Positions 20,690 through 33,184 of a DNA stretch of 64,000 nucleotides are shown one piece after another. Where the stretch lies: positions 1,153,501 through 1,217,500 of the forward strand of contig NC_092572.1 in NCBI RefSeq assembly GCF_037975245.1, in the 5' to 3' direction. The notes under the pieces were generated by a model, which did no database searches, was not told the origin of the DNA, and was given only the letters and a program-made list of their open reading frames with translations. Position 1 is the stretch's first letter; every line of letters begins with the position of its first letter. A program made the position numbers and the translations under genes. Origin of the DNA: Apostichopus japonicus. Lineage: Eukaryota; Echinodermata; Holothuroidea; Aspidochirotida; Stichopodidae.

Positions 20690-21250
20690 TGTTAGAAAAA
20701 TATATACAATGTATATCTGGCCTTAGTAAACTAGGCCTACATTACAGCATTCAGCATTATCAATAGATGTAGGTGGCTTCAAAGGGTTCCCAAAAATCGA
20801 GAAATCCAACAAATTCTGGTGGCTTTGCCTCTGGACCCCAGCCCCTCTACCATGGCTTTGATATGAAGTCCATACAAATTTAGTTTATTCCTCCCCCATA
20901 TATGTTTTACTCGCTAAGAGCAAGATCTAATCCCAGATTCATTCGACCAAAAACGCATTTTGCTGCTACTTTTCTTGATTTCCAAAGACCATTAGATTGG
21001 TTCGTAATCAACAATGACGTTGTTCAACTTCTGTACCATATTATTCGAAATTAAATGTTTCATTGATTTAATAGATATCTCCCTAGGAATCTAACTGTAT
21101 TTTAATTTAAAATTTCTCTCTCGGATCCCATATTTTTATTATCTTTCATAACGCTCTTTTCCATCCCAGGAATTAACTTCACTTGATTCGTGTAGCTCGC
21201 GATGCCATTATGGCAACTGTTTATTCAGTTTGTGATTTAGCCGCTGTTAA
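20690..21250. other. Segment present in unit A, absent from unit B
   Basis: About 560 bp between TGTTAGA and TGTTAAGATG, where unit B reads directly GGTTAGATG (36,676 on). The near-repeat at the ends suggests an insertion with target duplication in unit A. Contents include a C-rich stretch (CCTCTGGACCCCAGCCCC) but no recognised element. Confidence 0.45.
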
Positions 21251-24084
21251 GATGTAACTTAATGTATATGTGCATTCTTTAAGTTAAGGCTTTTTAGACA
21301 TGTAACACACTTTTATTTAACTAATTCTCGATTAAATATTTGTTATAACCTTTTATGTTATTACTTACCTAAGTACGATTTTCGTGATACCAAGACAGAA
21401 CAATGTAGTTTAATTGTTAGTCTCTTACATTGTCATAAATCAGTATGTTTCTTTGACAAAGCACCTTAAAACAAATTAATTAAATACACAACAAGTACAG
21501 ATAAATGTACTCATCTTCTCTGTTTTCTTCTTGTTATTGTCTTTTTTGTAGTATATTTATTTCATGTAATGTCTCCTTCTAAAGTATTCTCATATACGTT
21601 TGATTATAATACCCGTTTGACCGGTTTGACAAACAAATGTGTTAACTTTATGCATTTGACGTCATCTTCACTAAGTGTGACGAGATACTAATTGTTTGTT
21701 TTAAAAGTCAAATGTACTAATGCAATATGGACCTGTGAAGCTCTACTATTATGGGATATGTCGTTAATTTCGAGGACAGTAAACATATACCTTACTCTCC
21801 CTCGTTTCCCTTGCTGTCGTTCTGTCCACTGAATCATTGCCTACTGTCGTGTTCCAAAAGTATACACGAGACAGTCAGCGTCCTAGTTTTGAGTATTACA
21901 TCTAACGTCGGTCTGAAATTAACGGCAAGTCGTCATTCAAATTGGAGGTTGATATCAGTGTGATCATCTAAATATGAACGTAAGCCTTGAGTAACAATAC
22001 AGAGGGAACAAAGAAAACATGGTTTCTAACTTTCGTCTTAATTCCCATATTCACATAATATGAGGCTAACTATATAATACCCTACCGGGCCTGTGAAATA
22101 CATTCCTCTGAAGTTAAAGTCTTTCCGGAAACGTATTACTGCGCATGTAAATCGCTTCACGGGCACAGAGAATATGTCAATTATGTGACTGAGCACCCCA
22201 GGGTTCCCAGAAAGGGTTGAATTATATTTTATACACCTTCCTTTTCCTAAAATTTTTTGTGCAGTCATGTCGATATGAACACTTACCAAATGCTAAAGCT
22301 TCGCCACTTGGACCCATTGAAATACCTCACTGAGAGATTTAATTTCTCTGCCCAGAATTTGTTAATGTGTTTAAACTGACTAAGAGATAACAGGTAACAT
22401 CTAAACATACTGAAGCTTTCCGGGGCTTTGTTGCAAGGGCTCTGAGATACATTCAATAGAATCTTCGAATTAACCCTCTTTCTGACATGTATTGTTTATT
22501 TCGCAGCTACCGTGAATTAGCTTAACAGATCCTTCTTATCTCAAGTCGATACAGTATGCACTAGTAATGTGACAAAATGCTACTTTTGTTGCATATTTTG
22601 CATTTTTGTTGTTGCACTTTTGTTGCCTAGAAAGACGCTCTCAGATAATATAGTTGGTCAAAATGGTGAATGTTTTTCACCAGTAGTAGCTGTAGATTGA
22701 AAGAAGACTTTGTATTGCTAGTAAAAAAAATAATCAGAATATTGAGAAAAAAGTGCCCATTTCATCGAAACAAAGATATTTTTTGCGAAAGGAAAACAGG
22801 TACTGATCTATGCGGTAATAAATGTACATTGAATGTCAAACTAATAGGTTTATTACCATATATTGTAACACACAGCTCAAAGAATGGAAGTGTAATTTTA
22901 ATCAGTTCAAGTAGACAATACAAATTAGCACTAAAGAATGAAACTACAGCCCAAACACTTATGTATTTATTTTCCCGCGCCCTTCATTGATAAGTGTTCT
23001 TTTAAACGACCAAGTCGTATAACATTTAATGAAATGGACACTTCAATGCAGTGATCAAATTAATGCGACATTGCTTTGCAAGTATCTGGTAAGATTAGTT
23101 GTAATAAGTTCGTAGAAAACCATGCCGTATTTTCCTGCGCTACAATAATGCGGCACACGTCCCGACCATACATGAGTAAGCAGTCGTGTCCAAATATATT
23201 AAATACACAGTCTGAAAAAAAATGTTCTTCCCCGCCTGGCATAACTAACTTGATCCTCCTTTATTTTCGTGATTTCGACTTGGATGGGGTAATTCTGCAC
23301 CGTATCAGAGATGACTTCGCGGGTCACGCAAGTCTATTGGAGCTCCCCGTACTAGACTTTGCTGTAATGTAAACAACGTATACGTACACGGATACTGCTA
23401 GCCGAGTTTCTGTGCTGTTTGGGCCTAGTTTATAATAGTTTACTAGTAGAAGCTTACTAGTACTAGTATCGACAGTTTTTAAAGTTCAATACGAAGAGAT
23501 AAGTTGATAGTTTCACAGTAGTTTCCCATTCTTTCAGTAATTAAAAGAGGATTTTGAACAAAGTAAAATTATTAGTTAAAGAGAGTGAAAGTTCTCTCAC
23601 AAATTACAATTCACAATATCACGTTGTTAGATTCGAAGGAACCTTAGCCCAGAATATGCTATTTGCTCTTGGAATTGAACTTCCAAAACCTGGATATGCT
23701 TTATTTGCTTAATTCCTGCTATTGAACTTGGAATTCCGGGTGAAACTGTTTGACTACCTAATAAATGGGCCCTTTTGTCGGATTAGGGTAACCAACTTGT
23801 TATAACACGTTCGTGACTGCAAAACAGGAACATCTTTAATAGCCTTTACCAAACAATCATTTAAAACATCGAGTAGCATGGACAAATCATTGGTCACCTC
23901 GGCGGTTTCACTTTTACTTAACTGCATCTAGTGTCTTAAAGCTATCCGGATAGTAGCATATACACGTTTGTACTTACCTGCAATGAAGAATTAAGGTCCA
24001 TTTTAATAGCTAACAATTGAAAAATACATCCGATACTTAGTTGCCGTTATTTATATAACACCAAACACACACGCACACACACAT

Positions 24085-24098
24085 ATATATACATATAT

Positions 24099-24176
<78 letters not shown>
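24085..24176. repeat. (TA)n microsatellite in unit A
   Basis: (CA)n passing into (TA)n. Unit B has unrelated sequence here (41,555-41,788). Confidence 0.9.
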
Positions 24177-24180
<4 letters not shown>

Positions 24181-26229
24181 CGATGGAACAAAACATAACC
24201 AATATTAAAAACAACAACAAGTTGTTTATCAAGGTCTGACACAAATAATACCCACGTTATGTAGCGTAATCGGACTTATATTTTAAAATACAAAAATGTA
24301 AGATGAACCATAAATTTGCCAAAATACAGAATACAACTAAGGATTTGGCTGAATAAATCACGATTCAGCAGGCTAAATGTTCATTGGTACTGTGAACAGG
24401 GCTTATATAGTCAAATTTGAGTAGCGAATACAGAAAAGGGCGGGGTATACAAGTTTTCTGTTAGTAGGTTCTTTGGTCTAGTTTTAGGAGATCATTGCTG
24501 CATCTACATCTACAATCTACTAACCATTGGTTCTTAGAGAATGTTAATAATCAGTAAAGCACCCAGTTACAAAATAAGTATAAACATTGTGTATAACATT
24601 ATGCTGGTATTATATTATCCTCGGCCCGTGTTACTACCGGTATTATACACATTATGTGTATTATGTTCGTATTGATAAATATTTGCTTCCGGCAAAGATA
24701 GAAGTCATTGTTCGAACACAAAATAAATTTGAAAAAAAGAAGCTTGATATAAAGACTACTTTAACCTTGCTGGACACATCGTCATTAAATATGGCATACC
24801 GTATGGCGATCAAGAAAACCTAGCTTTTACCAGCTACTCAAGCTAGTGCAAGTCATGGTTTGATATATCGCATGCAATTTTTTTATTTTATGGCCAAAAC
24901 AATAACAAAGAAATGCCTAGACCAACATAAATATACATTTTATTGAAACAGACCGGTAAGGATGAGTTGTCAGCGTTATTTATTCCTGAACTGTAGAAAA
25001 ACAGTTATAATTCAAAGTAAACACAAATAAATATAATAATATGATTTCTTTGCCTCTACATAAAAGTTCAATGAAGTTCAATGATGACAAAGTGAGCAGA
25101 CACCTTGCATGAGTCACATGTTATATAGTTAAGTTAATAGCTATGAAATATTATTTCATGGCGGTTCATTCGACTCCTTTCCAATCGAATGAGTAATTCT
25201 AATGCCGTATACTCTGGAAGGAGAGGACAGAGTGCTGGGTGGCAAGTTGGCAGGAGTATTGACATTTCTGTCAACATGTATGGATATGCATTACGTTATA
25301 CTATTAATAATTGAATGAATGGCTAACTAGTTTTAATCTATTATCAGTGGGGAACCTTTGGAGTATTGACCCTTTTTGCTTCCCTAATAATAGTACAGAC
25401 ACAACGGTTATAAACTCTTTAGTGAAGATCTAATTAACTAAGTTCAGCAAACAGCTTTTACAGATAAGAACGAATATGTTTGCCATATTAGCAAAGTGAC
25501 TTTACTTGTGTCATTGCTCTCAGAGGAAATGTGAATAGAGGGCGAACATCAGGGTGAATTTTATAGGACGTGTGTTAGTCGTGTTCTGAATTCTCGAATT
25601 CTGTATGACCGACCCTTAGCCTGAGTCGCAACCTAAACCCGTTGGGTCCTTCAACGCCGGTGTACAGCACAGTAAATTGTTATCAGTTACATAATAAAAT
25701 TATGTTATTGTCGATATTCTTTAAACTTTGTAAATTGTCAGGCTATTATACATGTACTATTTGATTGGATACAGAGATTGTGGTTTGAGGTTAGCTTAAA
25801 CCTTTGTGTCAACTAGTTTCATCACCATGTACGATGAAGATACATCCCAAAATTGTTTGAAAAACCAATTGTGTATTGTATGGTTTATTAATGTATAATG
25901 TTCAGTATGTGTATGTAGGAAATGGCAGAGGTGAATAGTAGGAAACGCAATCCTGACATAGTAAAGGTCTACTGTGGATCTGTATATGACATTTTCTCCA
26001 CAGTAGTCCTACGTATTCCATTACTCATATCCCTTACTCTATTATCCTGTATGGTAAATTTGAGTGTAAACAATAATATAAAATATTTACGTTTATTCCA
26101 ATATTTAACCTCCCTTATTCATCTGTTTATAGAATAAATCAAATAAATAAATACAAATGTTGTATTTGTTTGTTGAAATAACTGTATTGAAAAACAAGGT
26201 TCAGTTCCAAAAGCATAAGAAAAGTAGTT

Positions 26230-27690
26230 CATGGAGTAGTCACGACAAGCTTTTAGCACATATTTTCCAAGTTCAACTGACCACGTGATCATTGATGTTC
26301 TTCATTAATAAATACAAAACTATTGTTCATAATTTGACATCCTAGCAAAATGGTTCTCATGAAATCTGCCATGTTCTAATTTTGGCGTTCGCGTAATGCT
26401 AAAACTGTTGGTGCTGTTATTTGTCATAAATCGCAGTTGAACTACACCATTTGTCTAGCTGTATATGGCATTGTCCTGTACAATTAAATTTTACATATCG
26501 ATGCCTCTCTTATGAATTAATCTTCTGAAGCAACTCCCCCTGCCACCAGGGTCCTTCAGTCGTTAAAATTGTGTCAATAAAACTTTACTTTCCAACTGTA
26601 TCTAACTAAAGCAGAATCTTCGAAACACTACTTTTTAAGTCGTGATCGCAATCGATCGTAAAGCTAGCATTTATCTTCTGCTTGACAAAATTGGTGACGG
26701 AATGAAACAAACAACGACGTTACACAACGACATGGCAGTTATGAGGAAATGTGCGACAATCTTTGCAAGCACTCTCCCACACGCCTCACACATACACACA
26801 ACTTACACACACCTCACACAAACGGCCACGTTAAAATATCTGCCACCGTTCTCTTCCTCAACTCAAAATGGAATCTTGGTCAAACTATTTCTGTATGACT
26901 ATTACATGGACCTTTATGAAATGTCCACACAATGCATTTTCAACTGTTGCTATGGTAAACGATAGTATTTTAATATCATGCAACAGCCTTATAACAATAC
27001 TATATCCCCGTGTACATGACATGTTGGGTGCACGGCTTAAATAACTTAAGGCCTTGGTTTTCAACCTTTTTTCGATCACGAGCCCAATTCGTCTTCCGAG
27101 CCGTCCTCGCGAGCCCATACCCTACCCTGCAAAGTTATCAACTTCGTAAAATCAATTTCACAGCGTTTATTAGTGTATTCTTGACACAAGTGACCCGGGG
27201 ACTCAATCAGAGCTATGTATGTTCCTCCGTGATCAGATGACAGGTACTGCCCAATTAGAGCCTATCTCAAAGATTTCTTGCAACCCTCAATGGTACAAGG
27301 CAATGGTACAAAGCAAGGCTTCCACACATCATAACCTTGGTAAATACGTAGTGTGCAGTGGTTGGTGGGTGTCACCGAATTCTCTTATACTAGTCTTATA
27401 GGGTTAGGGTTGAGTAAATTTTACCCGTTGTACAAGGTTTCATCGAAGAGGCTTCCTAAGAAACATCATCATGTGCCTTCGCCACCAGCCCCCAAAAATG
27501 CCACAATTTTTAATCATTACTGGGGCAATGCTCGCGAGCCCACAAAATCGGCTTCGCGGGCCCAAATGGGCCCGCGAGCCCAAGGTTGAAAACCACTGAC
27601 TTAAGGTCTACCTTATAGCAAAATAGCGAACGAAAGATTTATCGTACTTACAAACTGAGCATAACGTAAAATAAAGTTTACTGTTTTGTT
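26230..27690. other. Segment present in unit A, absent from unit B
   Basis: About 1.46 kb between AAGTAGTTCATG and AATTTAACTGTACCGCCAAG. In unit B those flanks are joined at about 45,120-45,200 through a C run and an (AAT)n tract. It contains a hAT-like MITE (27,052-27,598). No gene is seen in the remainder. Confidence 0.55.
27052..27598. mobile_element. hAT-like MITE with 8-bp target duplication
   Basis: 547 bp bounded by inverted ends: CCTTGGTTTTCAACC on the left and GGTTGAAAACCACTG on the right (reverse complement CAGTGGTTTTCAACC, 13 of 15 matching). Identical ACTTAAGG flanks at 27,044-27,051 and 27,599-27,606 form an 8-bp target-site duplication, the size made by hAT transposases. Subterminal GCGAGCCC and GGGCCCGCGAGCCC repeats are typical of this group. 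No transposase is encoded, so it is non-autonomous. Confidence 0.8.
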
Positions 27691-28051
27691 TTCTCCAAAA
27701 TATAATTTAACTGTACCGCCAAGCAGTCGTTCCTTTCGAGGCAACCGGCAATAGGAAGAAGAATTACTTGTGGCGATTTACTCAATATTATTAAATAATA
27801 TTATTAAATGTGTATTATGTATTCAATATTACTGTTGGGCATATTACACATATACTCCTTTCGGATATTCGAAACGTAACGGGACAGAACGTTCGACAAA
27901 GATCTTTTGTGAAAACTGTGTTGCAACTATAAGTTGTAGACAATGCCATTCCAGTTTTTTGTATAAATCTGCCTCTGAAGAGATCATCTTATTATCGAGT
28001 TGTTACGGTTATAAATTTCGCTTACTGCTATTGTTTCTCTGTGATAACAAT

Positions 28052-28098
28052 GAAGTGAAAGTCAAAGTCAAAGTCAAAGTGAAAGTTAAAGTGAAAGC
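28052..28098. repeat. (AAAGTC)n short tandem repeat
   Basis: Six-base repeats AAAGTC/AAAGTG. Unit B has a shorter counterpart at about 45,521-45,562. It makes a Lys-Val run in one frame, which I treat as an artefact. Confidence 0.75.
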
Positions 28099-28789
28099 TC
28101 TTATATCGTTTATTTGTTATGATTTAAAATATCTATAAGCATGCTTCAATTCTATTAGATTACCCTCTTAATACAATATAAGGGGAGATAATGAACTAAT
28201 ATTCTGAAGTCATTGTACTTTATGATAATGATGTATTAGTGTTTTAATTTCCCTACAAGAGAACAATAAATCACTGAAACACTGCGGCTACACCCCCTCC
28301 CCACCCAAACCCAATATATATAGTGCTGAGATATATTCCAAGGTTTACAAGAGGAGAAATTCTTCTGTCTGACATTTAGTTGTGTGCTTCAAATTGCTAA
28401 GAGGCCAAGAACTAGATGGCAGTGCTGCAGCTCCTGGTAGCTTCCTCGTTGTTGTCCCAGCCAATAATTTACACCATCGAAAATACTTCATACACGTAAA
28501 GATTCATAAGTTATACAATTATAAAAGCAAATTGTACTTTTTAAGAAAGGTGAATCGAACAGTCACTGCATTTGATTTCTAAAAGCTAAGCGGTATCGAA
28601 AGCGACGCTACTAGGTCAATGCAGCCAGTACCGACAAAGAAAAACACCCATCCACTGATGCCGACCCACTTAAAGAAATAGAATCTCTCCACCAAACTGG
28701 AAATTGAAAGGAAATTCTTTGCTCAATGGAGAAAGCATGAAAGTTCCATTTCCGTGCGTACAGGGTGTCAAATATCAAGCAAAATTACC

Positions 28790-29500
28790 AAAGGTCAAAC
28801 TAAGGTTGGACTTGATAATTATGGTTTGTCCTTTAAGGGTCAGATTATTATATTCCTGTTCATATCCTTGCTACGCCACTACCACCCATATTTAGAGGAT
28901 TGACACGCATCCAAACGTAAATACGGATCATATGGCATGTGAGTTCAGCATGATGCCTGCGTGATATATTAATCACATGACTACACTCACATTTCAATAG
29001 TAACATTAATTTTTACGTTATTTGAAAGTGCTAAAACTACAACCTTACTTGTTTGTGTTTCATAACGTATAAGTTAGCATTACCCATTGAAAAGCTCAAG
29101 TTAAATTTTCCGCATATGAAAATGTTAGTGCGTTCATATATATTTAACGCAAAAAACCAAGTTTGGACTTGATGATTATGGTTTGTCCTTTAAGGGCCAT
29201 TTATATTCCTGTACATCTCCTTGATACGCCACTACCACCCCATATTAAGAGGATTGACACGGATACCAACGTAAATGCGGAGTAAATGGCATGTGACTTC
29301 AGCGTGATGCCTGCGTGATATATTAATCAGATGACTACACTCACATTTCAACTCACAGTTAAATTTTCCGGCATATGAAACTGTAAGTGCATTCATATTT
29401 AACGGAAAGAAATTTCCGTATGTATTGTGATAATAGTGTCAACATTTTTTTTAATAGATTCTCAAACAAACATCGAGATAAACAAATCTAAATTAACTGT
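28790..29500. repeat. Internal ~365-bp duplication in unit A
   Basis: The block beginning near 28,800 (GGACTTGATAATTATGGTTT, TACGCCACTACCACC, GCCTGCGTGATATATTAATCA) recurs near 29,163 in the same orientation. Unit B has a single copy (46,243-46,440). So this extra copy arose in unit A after the large duplication, or was lost in B. Confidence 0.75.
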
Positions 29501-32500
29501 GTTCAAAGGGAGTATTGAATCGGCATCCATTAGATGCACCAATGTTAAGTTTTCGTGAATTATTGCGAAATCCCAGAAATACAGCTCTAAGGTGAGAAAA
29601 GTTCTCACAATCAACATTTACAGTTTGCCTTTACTACATGATGAAGAATAATCAAATCAATTAAAAAGTTATACATATGCAGATCAATAACATTGAAAAA
29701 TACTTCTGGTTCTCCATACTAAGTAACTTTACCACAAGTGATAGTAAACATATGAGCATACTCAAAACATGTTGAACGACTTAGATCAAGGTTAGAGAGA
29801 ACTTTTAAGCTAAGCCTCAAAACAGCATCGATGGAGGGGGGGGGGGGTGCGCGTTGGAAATTAGTACTACACCATTCCTCCTCTCGTTACATTTCACGCC
29901 AAAACGTTAAATATATTGACGAATACATTTCGTTTCCAACATTGAGGGTTAAAACAAGGAAGTTGGTAAAGTGCTATGCAAGTTTGCCTTATTTTCTATG
30001 GATTGGACCATCCCACAACTTATGTAGGCATTAACTAATATACTGCTTTACTGATATAAAGTGATCAATAATATATGAACAACAATTCTGAAATGTTTGC
30101 AGTTCCTTTGAAGAAGCTATTCATTTGTAAATGAAAGTCGAAAGTGAACGACATGGCACGTTTCCATAATTTCCGGGTATATGTGTGTATTGGTGCTGTG
30201 AAAGTTCGACTCGTGATTTTGTCATGCTGGCTCTTGATATATTGCATAGTGTTAATCCATTAATGGTACATCGTCCGTTATTCGTTTATTATAGCGTGTT
30301 TGTCAGAAACATACATAGTGTTTAATCAGTATTCTTCTTAAACTGTGCAAACGATGTCACTAAAAGGATGAAGGCTTACCATTTCTCAAGATACAAAATA
30401 CACCTGTGTGACATAGTATTAGGGTTTTTTTTTTGTACACTAGAACAATAATTTAAGAAGGAAATATTGTTTTTCACATGGATGCTTTGGTTTCAAAACA
30501 TAAAAAATAACAAGAAAGCACATATTATAAACCTGTAAGCATTATTTTTGCTCCTCATAAATTGTTGGTGCCCCTCCAACTCGGAGTATCTGCGTCCCAA
30601 GGGCCCAAATATTTCTGTAAAGCCGTCTCCCCAAATTAGTTCGTTCTTATCAAAGCCAGCATGGCGAAAAATATAGACGGCTGGGCTTCGTGCTTTATGT
30701 ATATAGGTAAGTGATTAGCGTAAGATTGTACAACGTGTGCGAACGTGCTAGGAATTCCTCCTTTTGTTTTGTGCAAAAGGTAAGAACAACTGTGTAAGTC
30801 GCTGCTAAATCCAGTGAGTTGTAATTCATGACAACTACATTTTTCACACAGAACTCGAGCTAATATGATGCATCAAGTGTCTCCGTATTTGAAAATGAAA
30901 GATATATTGACAATAAGATCAGGATTTTGTCGAAATCTGGTTATTATAACGTAAGCTCCCTTGTGCGAGTCCTCGTTTTGGGTGTAACAAGATGGCGCTA
31001 GTGACATTTATATCGCTGCAAAGCGTATAGTTCTTTGCAGGTGCGATATGGTTTCTATGTTTACATTTCTGTGTCACGTGTACCTACAGGGTTTACTTAC
31101 ATTGTACTCTACAGTCAAGTAAACTATAAATATTCAATTTTAACACAAAAATCACTATATAACTAGTTGAAATTTTCCATTTTATTGGGGGTGGGGATCG
31201 ATTATACTTTAAAGGTATATGTATGTTAGCAGTAAAAACAGTGTATTTGCGATTATAGTTTTTCGACCAAACCACCTTTGACCTAAAGTTAAAGCTAGCA
31301 TTGCGCGCCTTAGAGATGTGATTGGGAGGGAGTGGGATTGGTAGGGATGGCTAGGGACGTGTAGGAAGGGGTAGAGAGATTAACTCTAGCTTAAAAGGTA
31401 ACCGAACTCCAAGGGTAATTATCGGCGGGCATTGGATTCCAGTATAGGAACTGCACGTCAGCTGGGCTTTCCTGGAGGGTGTGGTATTTAAGGTTAAAGA
31501 ATGATCCCCAAAATGAGCTACATCATTCCAAATGATATCCTCTTGAAACCACGCTGTTCTTAATGACCATCATTGCAAGGTCTTTAAAACAGGGATGGGT
31601 GACGCTTAATTGGTAGAAGTGTCTGCCTGACACAAATTTTGCAAAATTTAAAAGCATATGGTCCTCGATTAGGATGAGTACTTGAAGAGTACTTGACAGT
31701 ACTTCGTGAAAAGAGAGCTATGTTCTTTTAAAGTAATATCAAGAAGCCACAGAATGTTTGATAATTTACATATGGATTACGTTATAGTTTTACTATATTG
31801 CATATATCTCATGCACCTATACCCCAGCATAATATAATTTACATGCCACCTACTATATTACACAAAATACATGAGCGGTGTTTATCGAACAGTTGGTAGT
31901 ACACCTTTTTACCCAACCAATCCTGCATCATTCCATGGTCACCATAAAATGTTTGATGATATTGACAATATCAAGGTCCGAGCAATGTCGTCATAATTTA
32001 TATTACATCATATGACTACAAGGACTCCATAAGTGAGCAGAAGTTTCTAAAATATAACATAAAAATACCGCAAAAGTACGGCATGAAAAGAACACTTAGT
32101 TAGTAGTCGGATTATAAAATGTTGAACTAGGACACTGTTGCTCGTCACTCGGATCCTACAATGTAGTATGGTACTTGGTAGTGGGACCACAAATACTCGG
32201 AAGTACTTAGTAATGACATAAATGTCCTCATCCACACACTGGTTTAGTGTGCCTCAAATGTATATCTATCTTGATGTTTTCATGCTATGACTTTAAGGTT
32301 AGGGAACAAACCACATAATCACCTGAATACTGCTAGACGAAAATGGAACCTCTGTGATTTCTGTAGCGAAAACTTCTGTTCTAATATGAATGTCTCTCAT
32401 CAAACCACACGTTTTATCTAGGTCGCTTCTTTTCAAAATTGTCAACGCATGGGCACCTTTTAGGAAAATTTGTCTCGTTACTTGCAAGGTACCCTTTCAA

Positions 32501-32977
32501 ATAATAAAAGGCCTCAATTTAGTAACACTACTTTAAAAGGGGTACATCTCATTAATAAAAATGGGCACTGTTAATTCCAAGTTGGATCATTGTGATGATC
32601 GTTCACAATATGTGTACACATGTCCCCTGTGTATCTGGTTTCCCCGCACCTGCAGTAAAAAAGGTTTGTATCACAAATGTGCATTTAATGTAAAGACCTG
32701 AAAATACATGCCATGGAATGAATCAAACTCACACTTTCGACATAATACATTCTACGTTGTGGGCAGATAGATAGCTGGTTATGATTAAGTTACGGTAAAC
32801 CAAAATTTAGAAGATAAAACACTCAGAAACGTGTTGAGTTCACTTTACATCTGATACAGTGTAGCACTTTAAATACTATAAAACAAATTGAGTCTGTAAC
32901 TGATATTGCGCCTGTATACCAGTGCTTAATAAAATGAAGGCCTAGACCTACAGGCACTATTCCTGGATCACGTAGAT

Positions 32978-33184
32978 TTGACTAATGACCCATTTATCTC
33001 TCTGGTGAGCTATCTCTCATATGAGTTTCCTCACTATGGACCTATGCTCGAATTAAAAGTTGGTACTTCATGTAAAAGTAGAGAGGGTTGTCATTTGAAG
33101 GAATCCCAGAAACAGAATCATGTTTCACGTGAAGAAGTAGCTAATAACACAGATTCAGATTCGGATTTGTTTGAAATGTTGTAA
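32978..33184 (+). CDS. Short open frame of unknown significance
   Basis: 68 codons, MTNDPFISLVSYLSYEFPHY near the start and an acidic end NNTDSDSDLFEML. The unit B counterpart (50,441-50,605) shares the first 20 residues, then shifts frame and stops early. The acidic, hydrophobic-tipped end looks protein-like, but the pair does not show coding constraint. Low confidence; it may be part of an old transposon. Confidence 0.15.
   Translation: MTNDPFISLVSYLSYEFPHYGPMLELKVGTSCKSREGCHLKESQKQNHVSREEVANNTDSDSDLFEML

Noticed and set aside
21751..21963. Paired open frames in units A and B (also 37,129-37,362)
   Set aside because: Frames are not conserved between units: indels shift the reading and no domain is present.
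27770..28138. 122-residue open frame conserved in part at 45,399-45,602
   Set aside because: Differences between the two units change amino acids freely and the Lys-Val run is a hexamer repeat. No domain is recognised.
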